Source of the DNA: Rhodanobacter ginsengisoli
Lineage (GTDB): Bacteria; Pseudomonadota; Gammaproteobacteria; Xanthomonadales; Rhodanobacteraceae
Assembly: GCF_042657065.1 (NCBI RefSeq)
Contig: NZ_JBHSNF010000003.1
Location: forward strand, 496,001 to 560,000
Length of the DNA stretch: 64,000 bases
Direction: 5' to 3'
The notes under the pieces: model-generated
Told to the model about the DNA's origin: nothing
Database searches by the model: none
Seen by the model: the letters and a program-made list of their open reading frames with translations, nothing else
Position numbers and translations under genes: made by a program
Shown here: one piece after another, positions 32,883-41,666 of the stretch
Layout of the letters: each line of letters begins with the position of its first letter
How positions within the stretch are numbered: position 1 is the stretch's first letter

Positions 32883-34229
32883 ATGCGAACCGTCCTGATC
32901 ATCGACGACAACCCGGCCGTGGGCGAGGCGCTGTCATTGGCGCTGTCGCTGCACGAAATCCGTCCGTTGACCGCGTTGACCCCCGACGAAGGCCTGGCCC
33001 TGCTCGAGCGCGAGGCGGTCGACGTGGTGATCCAGGACATGAATTTCACCGCCGACACCACCTCGGGCAAGGAGGGCATCGCCCTGTTCCGCGCGATCCG
33101 CGAGCGCCATCCGGATCTGCCGGTGATCCTGCTCACCGCGTGGACCCATCTGGAAACCGCGGTGGAACTGGTCAAGGCCGGTGCTGCCGATTACCTGGCC
33201 AAGCCGTGGGACGACAACAAGCTGCTGGCCACGGTGGAGAACCTGCTCGAGCTTTCCGAGTCCACCCGCGAGATCACGCGCAGCCGGCGCGAGCGTCGCC
33301 AGCGGCGTGAGCAGCTGCAGAAGAAATACGACCTGGACGGGCTGGTGTTCGCATCCGAGGCGATGGCGCGCACGCTGGACCTGGCCTGCCAGATCGCCCG
33401 TTCGGATGTCTCGGTGCTGATCACCGGCCCCAACGGCACCGGCAAGGAACGCATCGCCACGATCATGCACGCCAATTCGGCGGTGAAGCGCGGCCCCTTC
33501 GTCGCGGTGAACTGCGGCGCGCTGCCGGGGGAGCTGATCGAGGCGGAGCTGTTCGGTGCCGATGCCGGCGCCTACACCGGCGCGAACAAGGCACGCGAGG
33601 GCCGCTTCGAGCTGGCCGATGGCGGCACCCTGTTCCTCGACGAGATCGGCAACCTGCCGCTACCGGGCCAGATGAAACTGCTGCGGGTGCTGGAGACCGG
33701 CCAGTTCGAGCGGCTCGGTTCCGGCCGCACCCGCCAGGTCAAGGTGCGCGTGCTGAGCGCGACCAATGCCGACCTGAAGGCGATGATCCGCGCCGGCACG
33801 TTCCGCGAGGACCTGTACTACCGGCTCAACGTGATCGAGGTGAACCTGCCGCCGCTGGCCGAACGCAGCGACGACATCCTGCCGCTGGCCGAATACTTCC
33901 TGGATGGCCGTGGCGAACTGGGCGATGCGGCGCGCGAGGCGCTGCAGGGTTATCCGTGGCCGGGCAATGTGCGCGAATTGAAGAATGCGATCGAACGCGC
34001 CGCGCTGCTGGCTGGCGGAGGACCGATCACCCCCGAGCTGCTGAACCTGCCGCAGCATGTATCGACCACCGCCCGCAATCTGGACGAACCCAGCCGCGAA
34101 GCGGTCGAGGGCGCACTGCACAAAGCCGACGGCGTGGTCAGTCGTGCCGCGCAGAGCCTGGGCCTGTCGCGCCAGGCGCTGTATCGGCGGATGGAGCGCT
34201 ACGGGCTGGCGAGCCAGGCTCAGGTATAG
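32883..34229 (+). CDS. NtrC-family sigma-54-dependent response regulator
   Basis: A 448-residue activator in three parts. A receiver domain (residues 1-120) has the acidic D8-D9 pair and phospho-acceptor Asp52. An AAA+ domain (about 155-385) has Walker A GPNGTGKE, GAYTGA at 229-234 (the sigma-54 contact loop, Tyr replacing the usual Phe), LADGGTLFLDEIGNL and VRVLSATNADL. A C-terminal Fis-type helix-turn-helix (VSRAAQSLGLSRQALYRRMERYGL) completes it. AGAAGAAAG precedes the ATG at 32883, and a longer start at 32868 is unlikely. It is the natural candidate to activate the RpoN promoter at 15201; the kinase gene follows 117 bases later. Confidence 0.93.
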   Translation: MRTVLIIDDNPAVGEALSLALSLHEIRPLTALTPDEGLALLEREAVDVVIQDMNFTADTTSGKEGIALFRAIRERHPDLPVILLTAWTHLETAVELVKAGAADYLAKPWDDNKLLATVENLLELSESTREITRSRRERRQRREQLQKKYDLDGLVFASEAMARTLDLACQIARSDVSVLITGPNGTGKERIATIMHANSAVKRGPFVAVNCGALPGELIEAELFGADAGAYTGANKAREGRFELADGGTLFLDEIGNLPLPGQMKLLRVLETGQFERLGSGRTRQVKVRVLSATNADLKAMIRAGTFREDLYYRLNVIEVNLPPLAERSDDILPLAEYFLDGRGELGDAAREALQGYPWPGNVRELKNAIERAALLAGGGPITPELLNLPQHVSTTARNLDEPSREAVEGALHKADGVVSRAAQSLGLSRQALYRRMERYGLASQAQV

Positions 34230-34346
34230 ACTCTTGCTCGCAGGGCTGGCGTCAAATGCGGTTTGCCACAGCGGCTGTTGCCGGAGGGGTCATGCACTAC
34301 CGAACGCTCATGACACCGTGTCGTTGAACCTGCGCGGAGCCTTGCG

Positions 34347-35759
34347 ATGCTGCGACTGAATTCCCTGCAGATGCGGCTGACCGCGTTGCTGGCGGTGGCC
34401 GGGCTGGCCGGCGCCCTGATCTACGCGGGCGTCACCCAGTGGCCGCTGCCGCAGCTGCTGCAATGGCTGCGCAAGGATCTGGCGTTGACCATCCATGCAC
34501 CGATGCCGCTGGGCATCTACGGCGGCATGCTGGCCAGCCTGATCGTGCTGTTGCCGCTGGCATTCTGGCTGGCCGGACAGGTGATGGCGCCGGTAAGCCG
34601 CCTGCTGCGCGCACTGGAAGGCGCGGTAGCCAGTTATCGCGATGGCGATTTCAGCTTCTCCATCGCGATCGACCGCCGCGATGAGCTGGGCGAGCTGATC
34701 CGGATGCACAACGCGCTGGGGCAGACCCTGCGCGAGCAGCGTCAGCATCTGGTGCAGCGCGAGCTGTTGCTCGACACGGTGGTGCAGAACACGCCGGTGG
34801 CGCTGGTGCTGACCGATGCGGTGGGTCGGATTGCCTATGCCAACATCGCTGCGCGGCATCTTTTCCACGGGGGCCGCAACCTGGTCGGGCTGGATTTTGC
34901 CGAGCTGCTGGCCGACACGCCCGAAGCGCTGCGGCGGGCGGTGGATAGCGGTGAGGACGCCCTGTTCACTGTGGAAATGGACGGCGGCGAGGAGACCTTC
35001 CACCTGTCGCAGCGGGCGTTCCGGCTGCAGGGGCGGCCACATCGGCTGCAGTTGTTCCGGCGCATGACGCGCGAGCTTTCGCGACAGGAAGTGGCGACCT
35101 GGAAGCGGGTGATCCGGGTGATCAGCCATGAGCTCAACAATTCGCTGGCGCCGATTTCCTCGCTGGCCCATTCCGGCGCTGAGTTGGCGCGTCGCGGCGA
35201 TATCGAGCGGTTGCCCGGCGTGTTCGCCACCATCGGTGAGCGCGCGCGCCACCTGCACGGCTTCATCGCCGGTTACGCCAGTTTCGCCAAGCTGCCCACG
35301 CCGCAACCGGTGGCGGTGGAGTGGGCGCCGTTCCTCGAAGGTCTGGCGCTGCACTGCCGGTACCGCATGGCCACGCCGGTGCCGCAGCAGCCGGGACATT
35401 TCGACGCGGTGCAGATCGAGCAGGTGCTGATCAACCTGATCAAGAACGCGCATGAATCGGGCGGCGCCGACGACGAGGTCACCCTGTCCCTTGTGGAGAC
35501 CGCCAGCGAATTGCGCATCGAAGTGGCCGATCGGGGGCCGGGCATGAGCGAGACGGTGCTGGCGCAGGCACTGCTGCCGTTCTATTCGACCAAGCGTTCG
35601 GGCACCGGCCTGGGGCTGGCGCTGGCACGCGAGATCACCGAGGCGCACGGCGGGCGCGTGACCCTGGCCAACCGCGAGGGCGGTGGCCTGAGCGTGAGCC
35701 TGCGGCTGCCGCTGATGCAGGCGCAAGCGCAGGTGCAGGTGCAGGCTTCAACGCGGTAA
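34347..35759 (+). CDS. NtrY-like membrane sensor histidine kinase
   Basis: A 470-residue kinase. It has two membrane helices in the first 85 residues flanking a short (about 45-residue) periplasmic loop, a HAMP segment, and a PAS-like region (TVVQNTPVALVLTDAVGRIAYAN). The atypical H-box VISHELNNSLAPISSLAHS has His261, and the ATPase part has NLIKNAHESG, DRGPGMSE and GTGLGLALAREITEAHGG. The H-E-L-N-N-S-L-A-P form is that of NtrY/NtrB-like kinases which pair with sigma-54 activators. The C-terminus ends in a short QAQAQVQVQ repeat. GGAGCC precedes the ATG. Its partner is surely the regulator upstream. Confidence 0.9.
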   Translation: MLRLNSLQMRLTALLAVAGLAGALIYAGVTQWPLPQLLQWLRKDLALTIHAPMPLGIYGGMLASLIVLLPLAFWLAGQVMAPVSRLLRALEGAVASYRDGDFSFSIAIDRRDELGELIRMHNALGQTLREQRQHLVQRELLLDTVVQNTPVALVLTDAVGRIAYANIAARHLFHGGRNLVGLDFAELLADTPEALRRAVDSGEDALFTVEMDGGEETFHLSQRAFRLQGRPHRLQLFRRMTRELSRQEVATWKRVIRVISHELNNSLAPISSLAHSGAELARRGDIERLPGVFATIGERARHLHGFIAGYASFAKLPTPQPVAVEWAPFLEGLALHCRYRMATPVPQQPGHFDAVQIEQVLINLIKNAHESGGADDEVTLSLVETASELRIEVADRGPGMSETVLAQALLPFYSTKRSGTGLGLALAREITEAHGGRVTLANREGGGLSVSLRLPLMQAQAQVQVQASTR

Positions 35760-35818
35760 CCGTCCTGCCGGGCCCGCTCACCTATACTCATGGCTTCATC
35801 TGGATAGGGGAAGGGCAC

Positions 35819-36763
35819 ATGGGACAGATTCTTGCGCTGGTCATCGTATTTCTGGTCGTCATCACGATCGCCAAGCTGGTGCGCATCGTGCCGCAGGGCT
35901 ACGAGTGGACCGTGGAGACGTTCGGCAAGTACACCAGCACGCTGAGCCCGGGCCTGCATTTCCTGATCCCGGTTTATCAGGCGGTGGGGCGCAAGATCAA
36001 CATGATGGAGCAGGTGCTGGACGTGCCCAGCCAGGACGTGATCACCAAGGACAACGCCGTGGTGAAGGTCGACGGCGTGGTGTTCTATCAGGTGCTGGAC
36101 GCATCCAAGGCGGCGTATGAGGTGTCCAACCTGGAACAGGCCTCGCTGGCGCTGGTGATGACCAATATCCGTACCGTGCTGGGCTCGATGGACCTGGACG
36201 AAAGCCTGAGCAAACGCGACGAGATCAATGCGCGCCTGCTGCGCGTGGTCGACGAGGCGACCCATCCGTGGGGCGTCAAGGTCAACCGCATCGAGATCAA
36301 GGACATCGCGCCGCCGCGCGACCTGATCGACGCGATGGCGCGGCAGATGAAGGCCGAGCGGGAGAAGCGCGCCAATATCCTCGACGCCGAAGGCTTCCGC
36401 CAGGCAGCGATCCTCAAGGCCGAAGGCGAGAAGCAGTCGGTGATCCTGTCGGCCGAAGGCGACAAGGAAGCGGCGTTCCGCGCCGCCGAGGCGCGCGAGC
36501 GCTCGGCCGAGGCCGAGGCGAAGGCGACCACGATGGTGTCCGACGCGATCAGCGGCGGCAATGTCAACGCGCTGAACTACTTCGTCGCCAACAACTACGT
36601 CGAGGCATTGAAGGAGATGGCCAAGTCGCCGAACCAGAAAATGCTGCTGCTGCCGATCGAGGCGACCGGTATCCTCGGTTCGCTGGCAGGCATTGCCGAG
36701 CTGGCGAAGGAGTCACTGGGTCAGCAGCAGAAGTCGGTGGCGGTGCAGCCGCCGCTGCGCTGA
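35819..36763 (+). CDS. qmcA: SPFH/stomatin-like membrane protein (QmcA family)
   Basis: A 314-residue protein with one N-terminal membrane helix (ILALVIVFLVVITIAKLV), the stomatin core VPQGYEWTVETFGKYTSTLSPGLHFLIP, the band-7 repeat DVPSQDVITKDNAVVKVDGVVFYQV, IEIKDIAPPRDLIDAMARQMKAEREKRA and a long C-terminal coiled coil rich in Ala/Glu/Lys. SPFH proteins form ring-like assemblies in the inner membrane and influence membrane-protein quality control. GGGGAAGGG precedes the ATG. It is followed by its customary NfeD partner; the gene lies only 59 bases after the kinase gene. Confidence 0.92.
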   Translation: MGQILALVIVFLVVITIAKLVRIVPQGYEWTVETFGKYTSTLSPGLHFLIPVYQAVGRKINMMEQVLDVPSQDVITKDNAVVKVDGVVFYQVLDASKAAYEVSNLEQASLALVMTNIRTVLGSMDLDESLSKRDEINARLLRVVDEATHPWGVKVNRIEIKDIAPPRDLIDAMARQMKAEREKRANILDAEGFRQAAILKAEGEKQSVILSAEGDKEAAFRAAEARERSAEAEAKATTMVSDAISGGNVNALNYFVANNYVEALKEMAKSPNQKMLLLPIEATGILGSLAGIAELAKESLGQQQKSVAVQPPLR

Positions 36764-36774
36764 AACCGGAGTCG

Positions 36775-37227
36775 ATGATCATGTGGGAACTCTCTGCACA
36801 TTATCTGTGGTGGATCCTGGCGCTGATGCTGATCGCCGGCGAAATCCTGTTGCCCGGCTATTTCCTGCTGTGGATCGGTCTGGCCGCGGCGGCGATGGGC
36901 GCATTGCTGTGGGTCGTGCCGTCGCTGGGCCTGCTGGCGCAGGCCGTGCTGTTCGGCCTGCTGGCAGTGGCGGCCTGCGTGGCCTATGCGCGCCTGCTGC
37001 GACCGAGGCTGGAACGGCGCGACCCGGGCAGCGACCGGCTCAACCGGCGTGCCGAGCAGATGATCGGCCAGCGTTACGAACTGATCGAGCCGATCGTCAA
37101 CGGTCGCGGCAAGGCCCGCGTGGGTGATGGCCAGTGGCTGGTCAGCGGTCCGGACCTGCCGCTGGGCAGCACGGTGGAGGTGATCGCGGTCGATGGCAGC
37201 ACGCTGAAGGTGCGCGCCGCGGCATGA
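36775..37227 (+). CDS. NfeD-like membrane protein
   Basis: A 150-residue short NfeD-type protein: three to four hydrophobic helices in the first 80 residues (WWILALMLIAGEILLPGYFLLWIGLAAAAMGALL), then a small beta-barrel OB-fold domain at the C-terminus (IGQRYELIEPIVNGRGKARVGDGQWLVSGPDLPLGSTVEVI). NfeD proteins partner with SPFH proteins such as QmcA; the gene starts 11 bases after qmcA. CGGAG precedes the ATG at 36775; an ATG two codons later is also possible. Its stop overlaps the start of the next gene (ATGA). Confidence 0.88.
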   Translation: MIMWELSAHYLWWILALMLIAGEILLPGYFLLWIGLAAAAMGALLWVVPSLGLLAQAVLFGLLAVAACVAYARLLRPRLERRDPGSDRLNRRAEQMIGQRYELIEPIVNGRGKARVGDGQWLVSGPDLPLGSTVEVIAVDGSTLKVRAAA

Positions 37228-38501
37228 GCGCCGGCCCCGCCATCAATCAGCCGTTTGCCACTACCGCGCTGACCACGCGCATCGCGTTCCTGCTCGAGCT
37301 GGCGCGGCGCCTGCATCAGTACGGCACCACCGCGCCACGGCTGGAGATAGCGGTGGCCGGCGTGGCACAGCGGATGGGGCTGGCCGCCGATGTGTGGTCC
37401 AGCCCCACCGCGATCATCATCTCGTTTTCGGACCTGGCCCAGGGCGAGGAGGGCGTGGCGCAGAGCACCCAGGTGATGCGGCTGGCACCGGGCGACGTGA
37501 ACCTGGCCCGGCTGTGCGAGGCCGATCAGATTGCCGACCAGGTGATTTCCGGCGACCTGGAACTGCGTGAGGGCTTTCACCGCCTGCGCGCCCTGAGCCG
37601 GCCCGAAAGCCGGTTCGCGCAGGCCGCGGTGATTGCCAGTTACGGGCTGTCGGCCGCGAGTATCGTGGCGTTGTTCCTGCACAGCTCGTGGCCGGATCTG
37701 CTGACCGCCGGCCTGATCGGCCTGATCATCGGCGCCATCACCATTCTTGCCGCCAGCCGGCCGCGGCTGGCGATTGCCAGCGAGGCGGTCTGCGCGATGG
37801 TCGCCACCACCATCGCGATCGTGGTCAGCGCCCTCGTGGTGCCGCTGGCGATCAAGGCGGTGGTGCTGGCCAGCCTGATCGTGCTGATTCCCGGCATGTC
37901 GCTGACCACGGCGGTCCGCGAATTGTCCAGCCAGCATCTGGTATCCGGCGTGGCCCGCATGGGCGGCGCGGTGACGACCCTGCTCAAGCTCACCTTCGGC
38001 ACGGTGGCGGCGACCCAGCTGTGTGCCGCCGTCGGCATCCAGGCGCGCGACTATGCGTTGCCGCCGTTGCCGGGCTGGATGGACTATCCCACCCTGCTGC
38101 TGGGCGCGTTCGGCTTCGCCATCCTGTTCCGGGCGGCACGCCGCGACTGGCTGGTGGTGATGGGGGCGGTGATCGTGGGCTATCTGTCCACGCGCTGGGG
38201 TGGCCGGATATCGGGTGCGGTGCCGTCGGCGCCGTTCGGGGTATTCCTGGGCGGTTTTCTGATCAGCGCGCTGGCCAACTTCTATGCGCGGTACGCCGGT
38301 CGTCCCGGTGCGGTGATCCGCGAGCCGGGCATCATCCTGCTGGTGCCCGGCAGCGTGGGCTTCCGCAGCATGTCGTTTCTGCTCGACCGCGACACCGATC
38401 TGGGCCTGGATACCGGCGTGCTGTTGCTGACCCTGCTGGTGTCGCTGGTGGCCGGGCTGATGTTCGGCGAGCTGCTGGTTTCCCCCCGTCGGTCGCTGTA
38501 A
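37224..38501 (+). CDS. ThrE-family threonine/serine exporter-like protein
   Basis: A 425-residue protein of the ThrE (DUF1212 plus DUF3815) family. A soluble N-terminal part includes LLELARRLHQYGTTAPRLEIAVAGVAQRMGL and the S-P-T-A-I region. Then come about ten hydrophobic helices, with LVVPLAIKAVVLASLIVLIPGMSLTTAVRELSSQHLVSGVAR and a late RPGAVIREPGIILLVPGSVGFRS. In Corynebacterium, ThrE exports threonine and serine. The full-length two-part form is present. It overlaps the nfeD stop by ATGA, so it is tied to the SPFH-NfeD genes, a coupling I do not recognise as standard. Confidence 0.85.
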   Translation: MSAGPAINQPFATTALTTRIAFLLELARRLHQYGTTAPRLEIAVAGVAQRMGLAADVWSSPTAIIISFSDLAQGEEGVAQSTQVMRLAPGDVNLARLCEADQIADQVISGDLELREGFHRLRALSRPESRFAQAAVIASYGLSAASIVALFLHSSWPDLLTAGLIGLIIGAITILAASRPRLAIASEAVCAMVATTIAIVVSALVVPLAIKAVVLASLIVLIPGMSLTTAVRELSSQHLVSGVARMGGAVTTLLKLTFGTVAATQLCAAVGIQARDYALPPLPGWMDYPTLLLGAFGFAILFRAARRDWLVVMGAVIVGYLSTRWGGRISGAVPSAPFGVFLGGFLISALANFYARYAGRPGAVIREPGIILLVPGSVGFRSMSFLLDRDTDLGLDTGVLLLTLLVSLVAGLMFGELLVSPRRSL

Positions 38502-38676
38502 GACAGAAGTTGCCGGCCTCAGCGATCTGCACGTGACCCGTGCATCAAGAGGGCGAACCTGCACGGCACTTTCGCCCCCTCCCCCAAAAAGGGAGAGAAA
38601 TCTGTCGCCCGTCGATTGATGGGTGCCGGCTTTGCCTGAGGTGGAGAGTGAAACGGCGCGTGAGACGAGTACAAGA

Positions 38677-38701
38677 AAACGCCGGCACGAAGCCGGCGTT
38701 T
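38677..38701. terminator. Bidirectional terminator between thrE-like and H-NS-like genes
   Basis: A perfect 10-base stem AAACGCCGGC (38677-38686) and GCCGGCGTTT (38692-38701) with a five-base loop ACGAA, A-rich on its left and T-rich on its right. It can therefore work as an intrinsic terminator in both directions, serving the two convergent genes. It is the best terminator in the window. Confidence 0.85.
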
Positions 38702-38721
38702 CTTCATGGAAATGGCGCCGA

Positions 38722-39045
38722 TCAGATCGCCAGGTCCTTTTCCTTCTTGCCGGCCTTCAGCGCGTCGTTGAACCAGTGCGGACGCTTGCCGCGGCCGGAC
38801 CAGGTCTGTGCCGGGTTGGCCGGGTTGCGGTATTTCGGCGGAACCGGGGTGCCCGTGCGCTTGGCCTTGCCGCGGGTGCTGCCGAAGATGTCCTCGAAGG
38901 CATAACCCTCGGCCTTGATCAGCGCATGAATCTTGTCGCGCAGTTTGACGACCTTTTCCTTGCGCAATTCATTCTGGCGCATCTGCGCCTTGCTGATCAG
39001 GTCATTGAGCTGGGTGTGATTGAGATTCTTGATATCGACGGCCAT
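38722..39045 (-). CDS. H-NS-family DNA-binding protein
   Basis: A 107-residue nucleoid protein: a basic/acidic helical N-terminal dimerisation half (residues 1-55) and a C-terminal DNA-binding motif, KYRNPANPAQTWSGRGKRPHWF, the H-NS core Y-x-N-P-x-N-P-x-x-T-W-x-G-R-G. It matches the type common in Xanthomonas, Burkholderia and Bordetella. A GGGAG site precedes the ATG. The promoter region upstream is the AT-richest spot of this part of the window, where H-NS itself may bind (inference). Confidence 0.92.
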   Translation of the reverse strand: MAVDIKNLNHTQLNDLISKAQMRQNELRKEKVVKLRDKIHALIKAEGYAFEDIFGSTRGKAKRTGTPVPPKYRNPANPAQTWSGRGKRPHWFNDALKAGKKEKDLAI

Positions 39046-39263
39046 GATTGACTCCCGGGGTGAGTGTCGGTTTAAACAGTCTGGGTATTATTGGGGACAA
39101 TGCCCGACGTATTGACGGTTGTTGCGGGCGGGATTCTCGCCGATTTGCCCGGTATTTGCAAAGAGTGACCGGGGTGTGAGTACGGTTTCACATTAAGCCG
39201 CGATTATTGTCGTGACGGGTAAATCGAATGGATCGGGGTTATGGTTTCATTCCTCCGATAAGG

Positions 39264-39288
39264 AAACGGCCGCCCACGGCGACCGTTT
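39264..39288 (-). terminator. Candidate terminator of proS
   Basis: On the minus strand an imperfect hairpin with AAACGG (from 39288) and CCGTTT (to 39264) arms plus an inner CGCC/GGCG pairing is followed by TTTCCTTAT. It starts 23 bases after the proS stop. The stem has one bulge, so strength is moderate. Confidence 0.5.
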
Positions 39289-39310
39289 CTCCCAATTGCA
39301 TCGGCACGAT

Positions 39311-41011
39311 TCAACCCAGCAGGGCAAACAATTCGTCCTCGCTGAGCGCGCGGCTTTCGCTTTCCTCACGCGCACGATATTCCAGCGTGCCGGCGGCCAG
39401 TCCACGCTCGCTGACCACGACACGGTGCGGAATGCCGATCAGTTCCATATCGGCGAACATGCCGCCGGGACGCAAGCCGCGATCGTCCAGCACGGTCTCG
39501 ATGCCGCGCCGGTTGAGCGACTGGTACAACGCCTCGGCCGCTTCGTTGACGGCGGCGGAGGCATTTTTCGGATTGATCACGCACACCGCCACGCGCCATG
39601 GCGCCATCGCCTCCGGCCACAGGATGCCGGCGTCATCGTGGCGTTGCTCGATGGCGGCGGCGACGATGCGGCTGACACCGATGCCGTAGCAGCCCATCGT
39701 CATCAGCTGGGCCTTGCCCTGGTCGTCGATCACCGTGGCATCCAGTGCCTGGGCGTATTTCTGGCCCAGCTGAAACACGTGGCCCACTTCGATGCCGCGG
39801 GCGATATGCAGCACGCCCTTGCCATCGGGGGACAGGTCGCCTTCGACCACGTTGCGCAGGTCGGCGGTGCGCCCGATGCGTGCGTCGCGATCCCAGTTGG
39901 CACCGGTCCAGTGCGTGCCGTCGGCGTTGCCGCCGCAGACGAAATCGGCCAGCACCGCGGCGTCGCGGTCGACGATCAGCGGGATCGAGTCGGGCAGGCC
40001 GACCGGACCGATGAAGCCGGGGCGGGTGCCGCAGGCGGCGAGGATTTCCTCCTCGCTGGCGAGTATCGATTCACCCGGCAGCTCGGCCAGCTTGCCGGCC
40101 TTGACCTCGTTGATCTCGTGATCGCCGCGCAGGCACAGCGCGACCAGGCCATCGCTGCCGCGCACCAGCAGCGTCTTCACGCATTGCCGCGGCGATACCT
40201 GGAGGAAGGCGGCGACGTCACCGATGGTTTTCTGGGTCGGCGTGTCCACCCGCTGCAGGGCCGCGCCGGCGGCGGGGCGTGCAAGGGTCGGCGGCAGTGC
40301 CTCGGCTTTCTCCAGGTTGGCGGCGTAATCGGAGCCGTCGGAAAACGCGATCGCGTCCTCACCGGAATCGGCCAGTACCTGGAACTCGTGGCTGGCATTG
40401 CCGCCAATCGCGCCGGTATCCGCCTGCACCGCGCGGAAGGTCAAGCCGAGCCGGGTGAAAATGCGCACATAAGCCTGGTACATCGCCGCGTAAGTTTCCG
40501 CCAGCGACTCCTGCGTGAGGTGGAACGAATAAGCGTCCTTCATCAGGAATTCGCGCGCGCGCATCACGCCGAAGCGGGGGCGGATCTCGTCACGGAACTT
40601 GGTCTGGATCTGGTAGAAGTTGACCGGCAGCTGCTTGTAGCTCTTCAGCTCGTTGCGGGCGAAATCGGTCACCACTTCCTCATGGGTCGGGCCGTAGCAG
40701 AACTCCTGCTGTTTGCGATCCTTGATTTTCAGCAGCTGGCCGCCGAATTTCTCCCAGCGACCGGTTTCCTCCCATAATTCCTTCGGCTGGATCGACGGCA
40801 TCAGCATTTCGATCGCGCCGGCGCGGTTCATTTCCTCGCGCACGATGTTTTCCACCTTGCGCAGCACACGCAGGCCCAGCGGACTCCAGGTGTACAGGCC
40901 CGAGGCGAGTCGGCGGATCATGCCAGCCCGCAGCATCAGTCGATGGCTGGCGATTTCCGCATCGGCGGGGACCTCCTTGACGGTGGCCAGGTGAAATTGG
41001 CTGAGACGCAT
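39311..41011 (-). CDS. proS: Prolyl-tRNA synthetase
   Basis: A 566-residue class II synthetase of the bacterial ProRS type with the usual inserted editing domain. N-terminal MRLSQFHLATVKEVPADAEIASHRLMLRAGMIRRLASGLYTWSPLG is the family signature; motif 2 is in FYQIQTKFRDEIRPRFGVMRAREFLMKDAYSFH; the insertion (about residues 225-390) has YAANLEKAEALPP; motif 3 is in TMGCYGIGVSRIVAAAIEQ. The ATG at 41011 gives the standard N-terminus; a longer start at 41044 is unlikely. No obvious partner genes. Confidence 0.95.
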   Translation of the reverse strand: MRLSQFHLATVKEVPADAEIASHRLMLRAGMIRRLASGLYTWSPLGLRVLRKVENIVREEMNRAGAIEMLMPSIQPKELWEETGRWEKFGGQLLKIKDRKQQEFCYGPTHEEVVTDFARNELKSYKQLPVNFYQIQTKFRDEIRPRFGVMRAREFLMKDAYSFHLTQESLAETYAAMYQAYVRIFTRLGLTFRAVQADTGAIGGNASHEFQVLADSGEDAIAFSDGSDYAANLEKAEALPPTLARPAAGAALQRVDTPTQKTIGDVAAFLQVSPRQCVKTLLVRGSDGLVALCLRGDHEINEVKAGKLAELPGESILASEEEILAACGTRPGFIGPVGLPDSIPLIVDRDAAVLADFVCGGNADGTHWTGANWDRDARIGRTADLRNVVEGDLSPDGKGVLHIARGIEVGHVFQLGQKYAQALDATVIDDQGKAQLMTMGCYGIGVSRIVAAAIEQRHDDAGILWPEAMAPWRVAVCVINPKNASAAVNEAAEALYQSLNRRGIETVLDDRGLRPGGMFADMELIGIPHRVVVSERGLAAGTLEYRAREESESRALSEDELFALLG

Positions 41012-41134
41012 ACATGCAATTCCGGCGTGAATGAAGACGGGCATTGTAGCGGGCTGCCGTCGCCGCCGGAGATTGCAGCCGGCGATGGCAGCCGGACGCT
41101 GCCATCGCCATGAAACGAGCGGTCTGCGGGGCCG

Positions 41135-41554
41135 CTACCTGGCCTGGCAATACTGGTCGTACTGGGCCTGGGCCGCGGCGACCTGCTGCTTGCGCTGGGC
41201 CGCGTCGAGCGCCATCGACTTGCCGTCCTGCTGCATCACGACCGGGCCGCTGCCCTGCAGGGTGGCCAGATTGGCTTTCAGCGATTCGCACAGCTTGCTG
41301 CGATTTTCCGGGGTATCGGCCACCGGTTTCTGCTCCACGCTGGGTTCATTGCTGCCTTCGGTATTATCCTTCGGCGCCGGTTTCACCAGCGGCTCCGCCG
41401 TGCCGGTGGTGGCCACCTTGGTGAATTGGGTGCCCTGCGCGGGCGGTGCCTGCGAGTAATGCACGGTGCCGCCGGCATCGGTCCATTTGTAGACCTGGGC
41501 GGTGGCTAGCGGAGCCAGCAGCAACAGCGCCACGGCAATCAGTGAACGATGCAT
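41135..41554 (-). CDS. DUF4124-containing periplasmic protein
   Basis: A 139-residue exported protein. A signal peptide (MHRSLIAVALLLLAPLATA) is followed at once by the DUF4124 hallmark VYKWTDAGGTVHYSQAPPAQG, a short beta-sheet segment common in gammaproteobacterial envelope proteins. The rest is polar, with a Lys/Pro/Glu-rich linker and a Gln/Ala-rich helix, and has two cysteines. Function unknown. GGAG lies nine bases before the ATG at 41554; an ATG at 41572 would add six residues. Confidence 0.8.
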   Translation of the reverse strand: MHRSLIAVALLLLAPLATAQVYKWTDAGGTVHYSQAPPAQGTQFTKVATTGTAEPLVKPAPKDNTEGSNEPSVEQKPVADTPENRSKLCESLKANLATLQGSGPVVMQQDGKSMALDAAQRKQQVAAAQAQYDQYCQAR

Positions 41555-41666
41555 GGGGGTACTCCATTTCATGGGAAACATGTGGTTTACCTTGTTATCA
41601 CTCCGGCGGCCCGGACTCAAGCAGTCGATGGTTTACACTGCGTCTATCCCGTCACGGTCCTGATTC

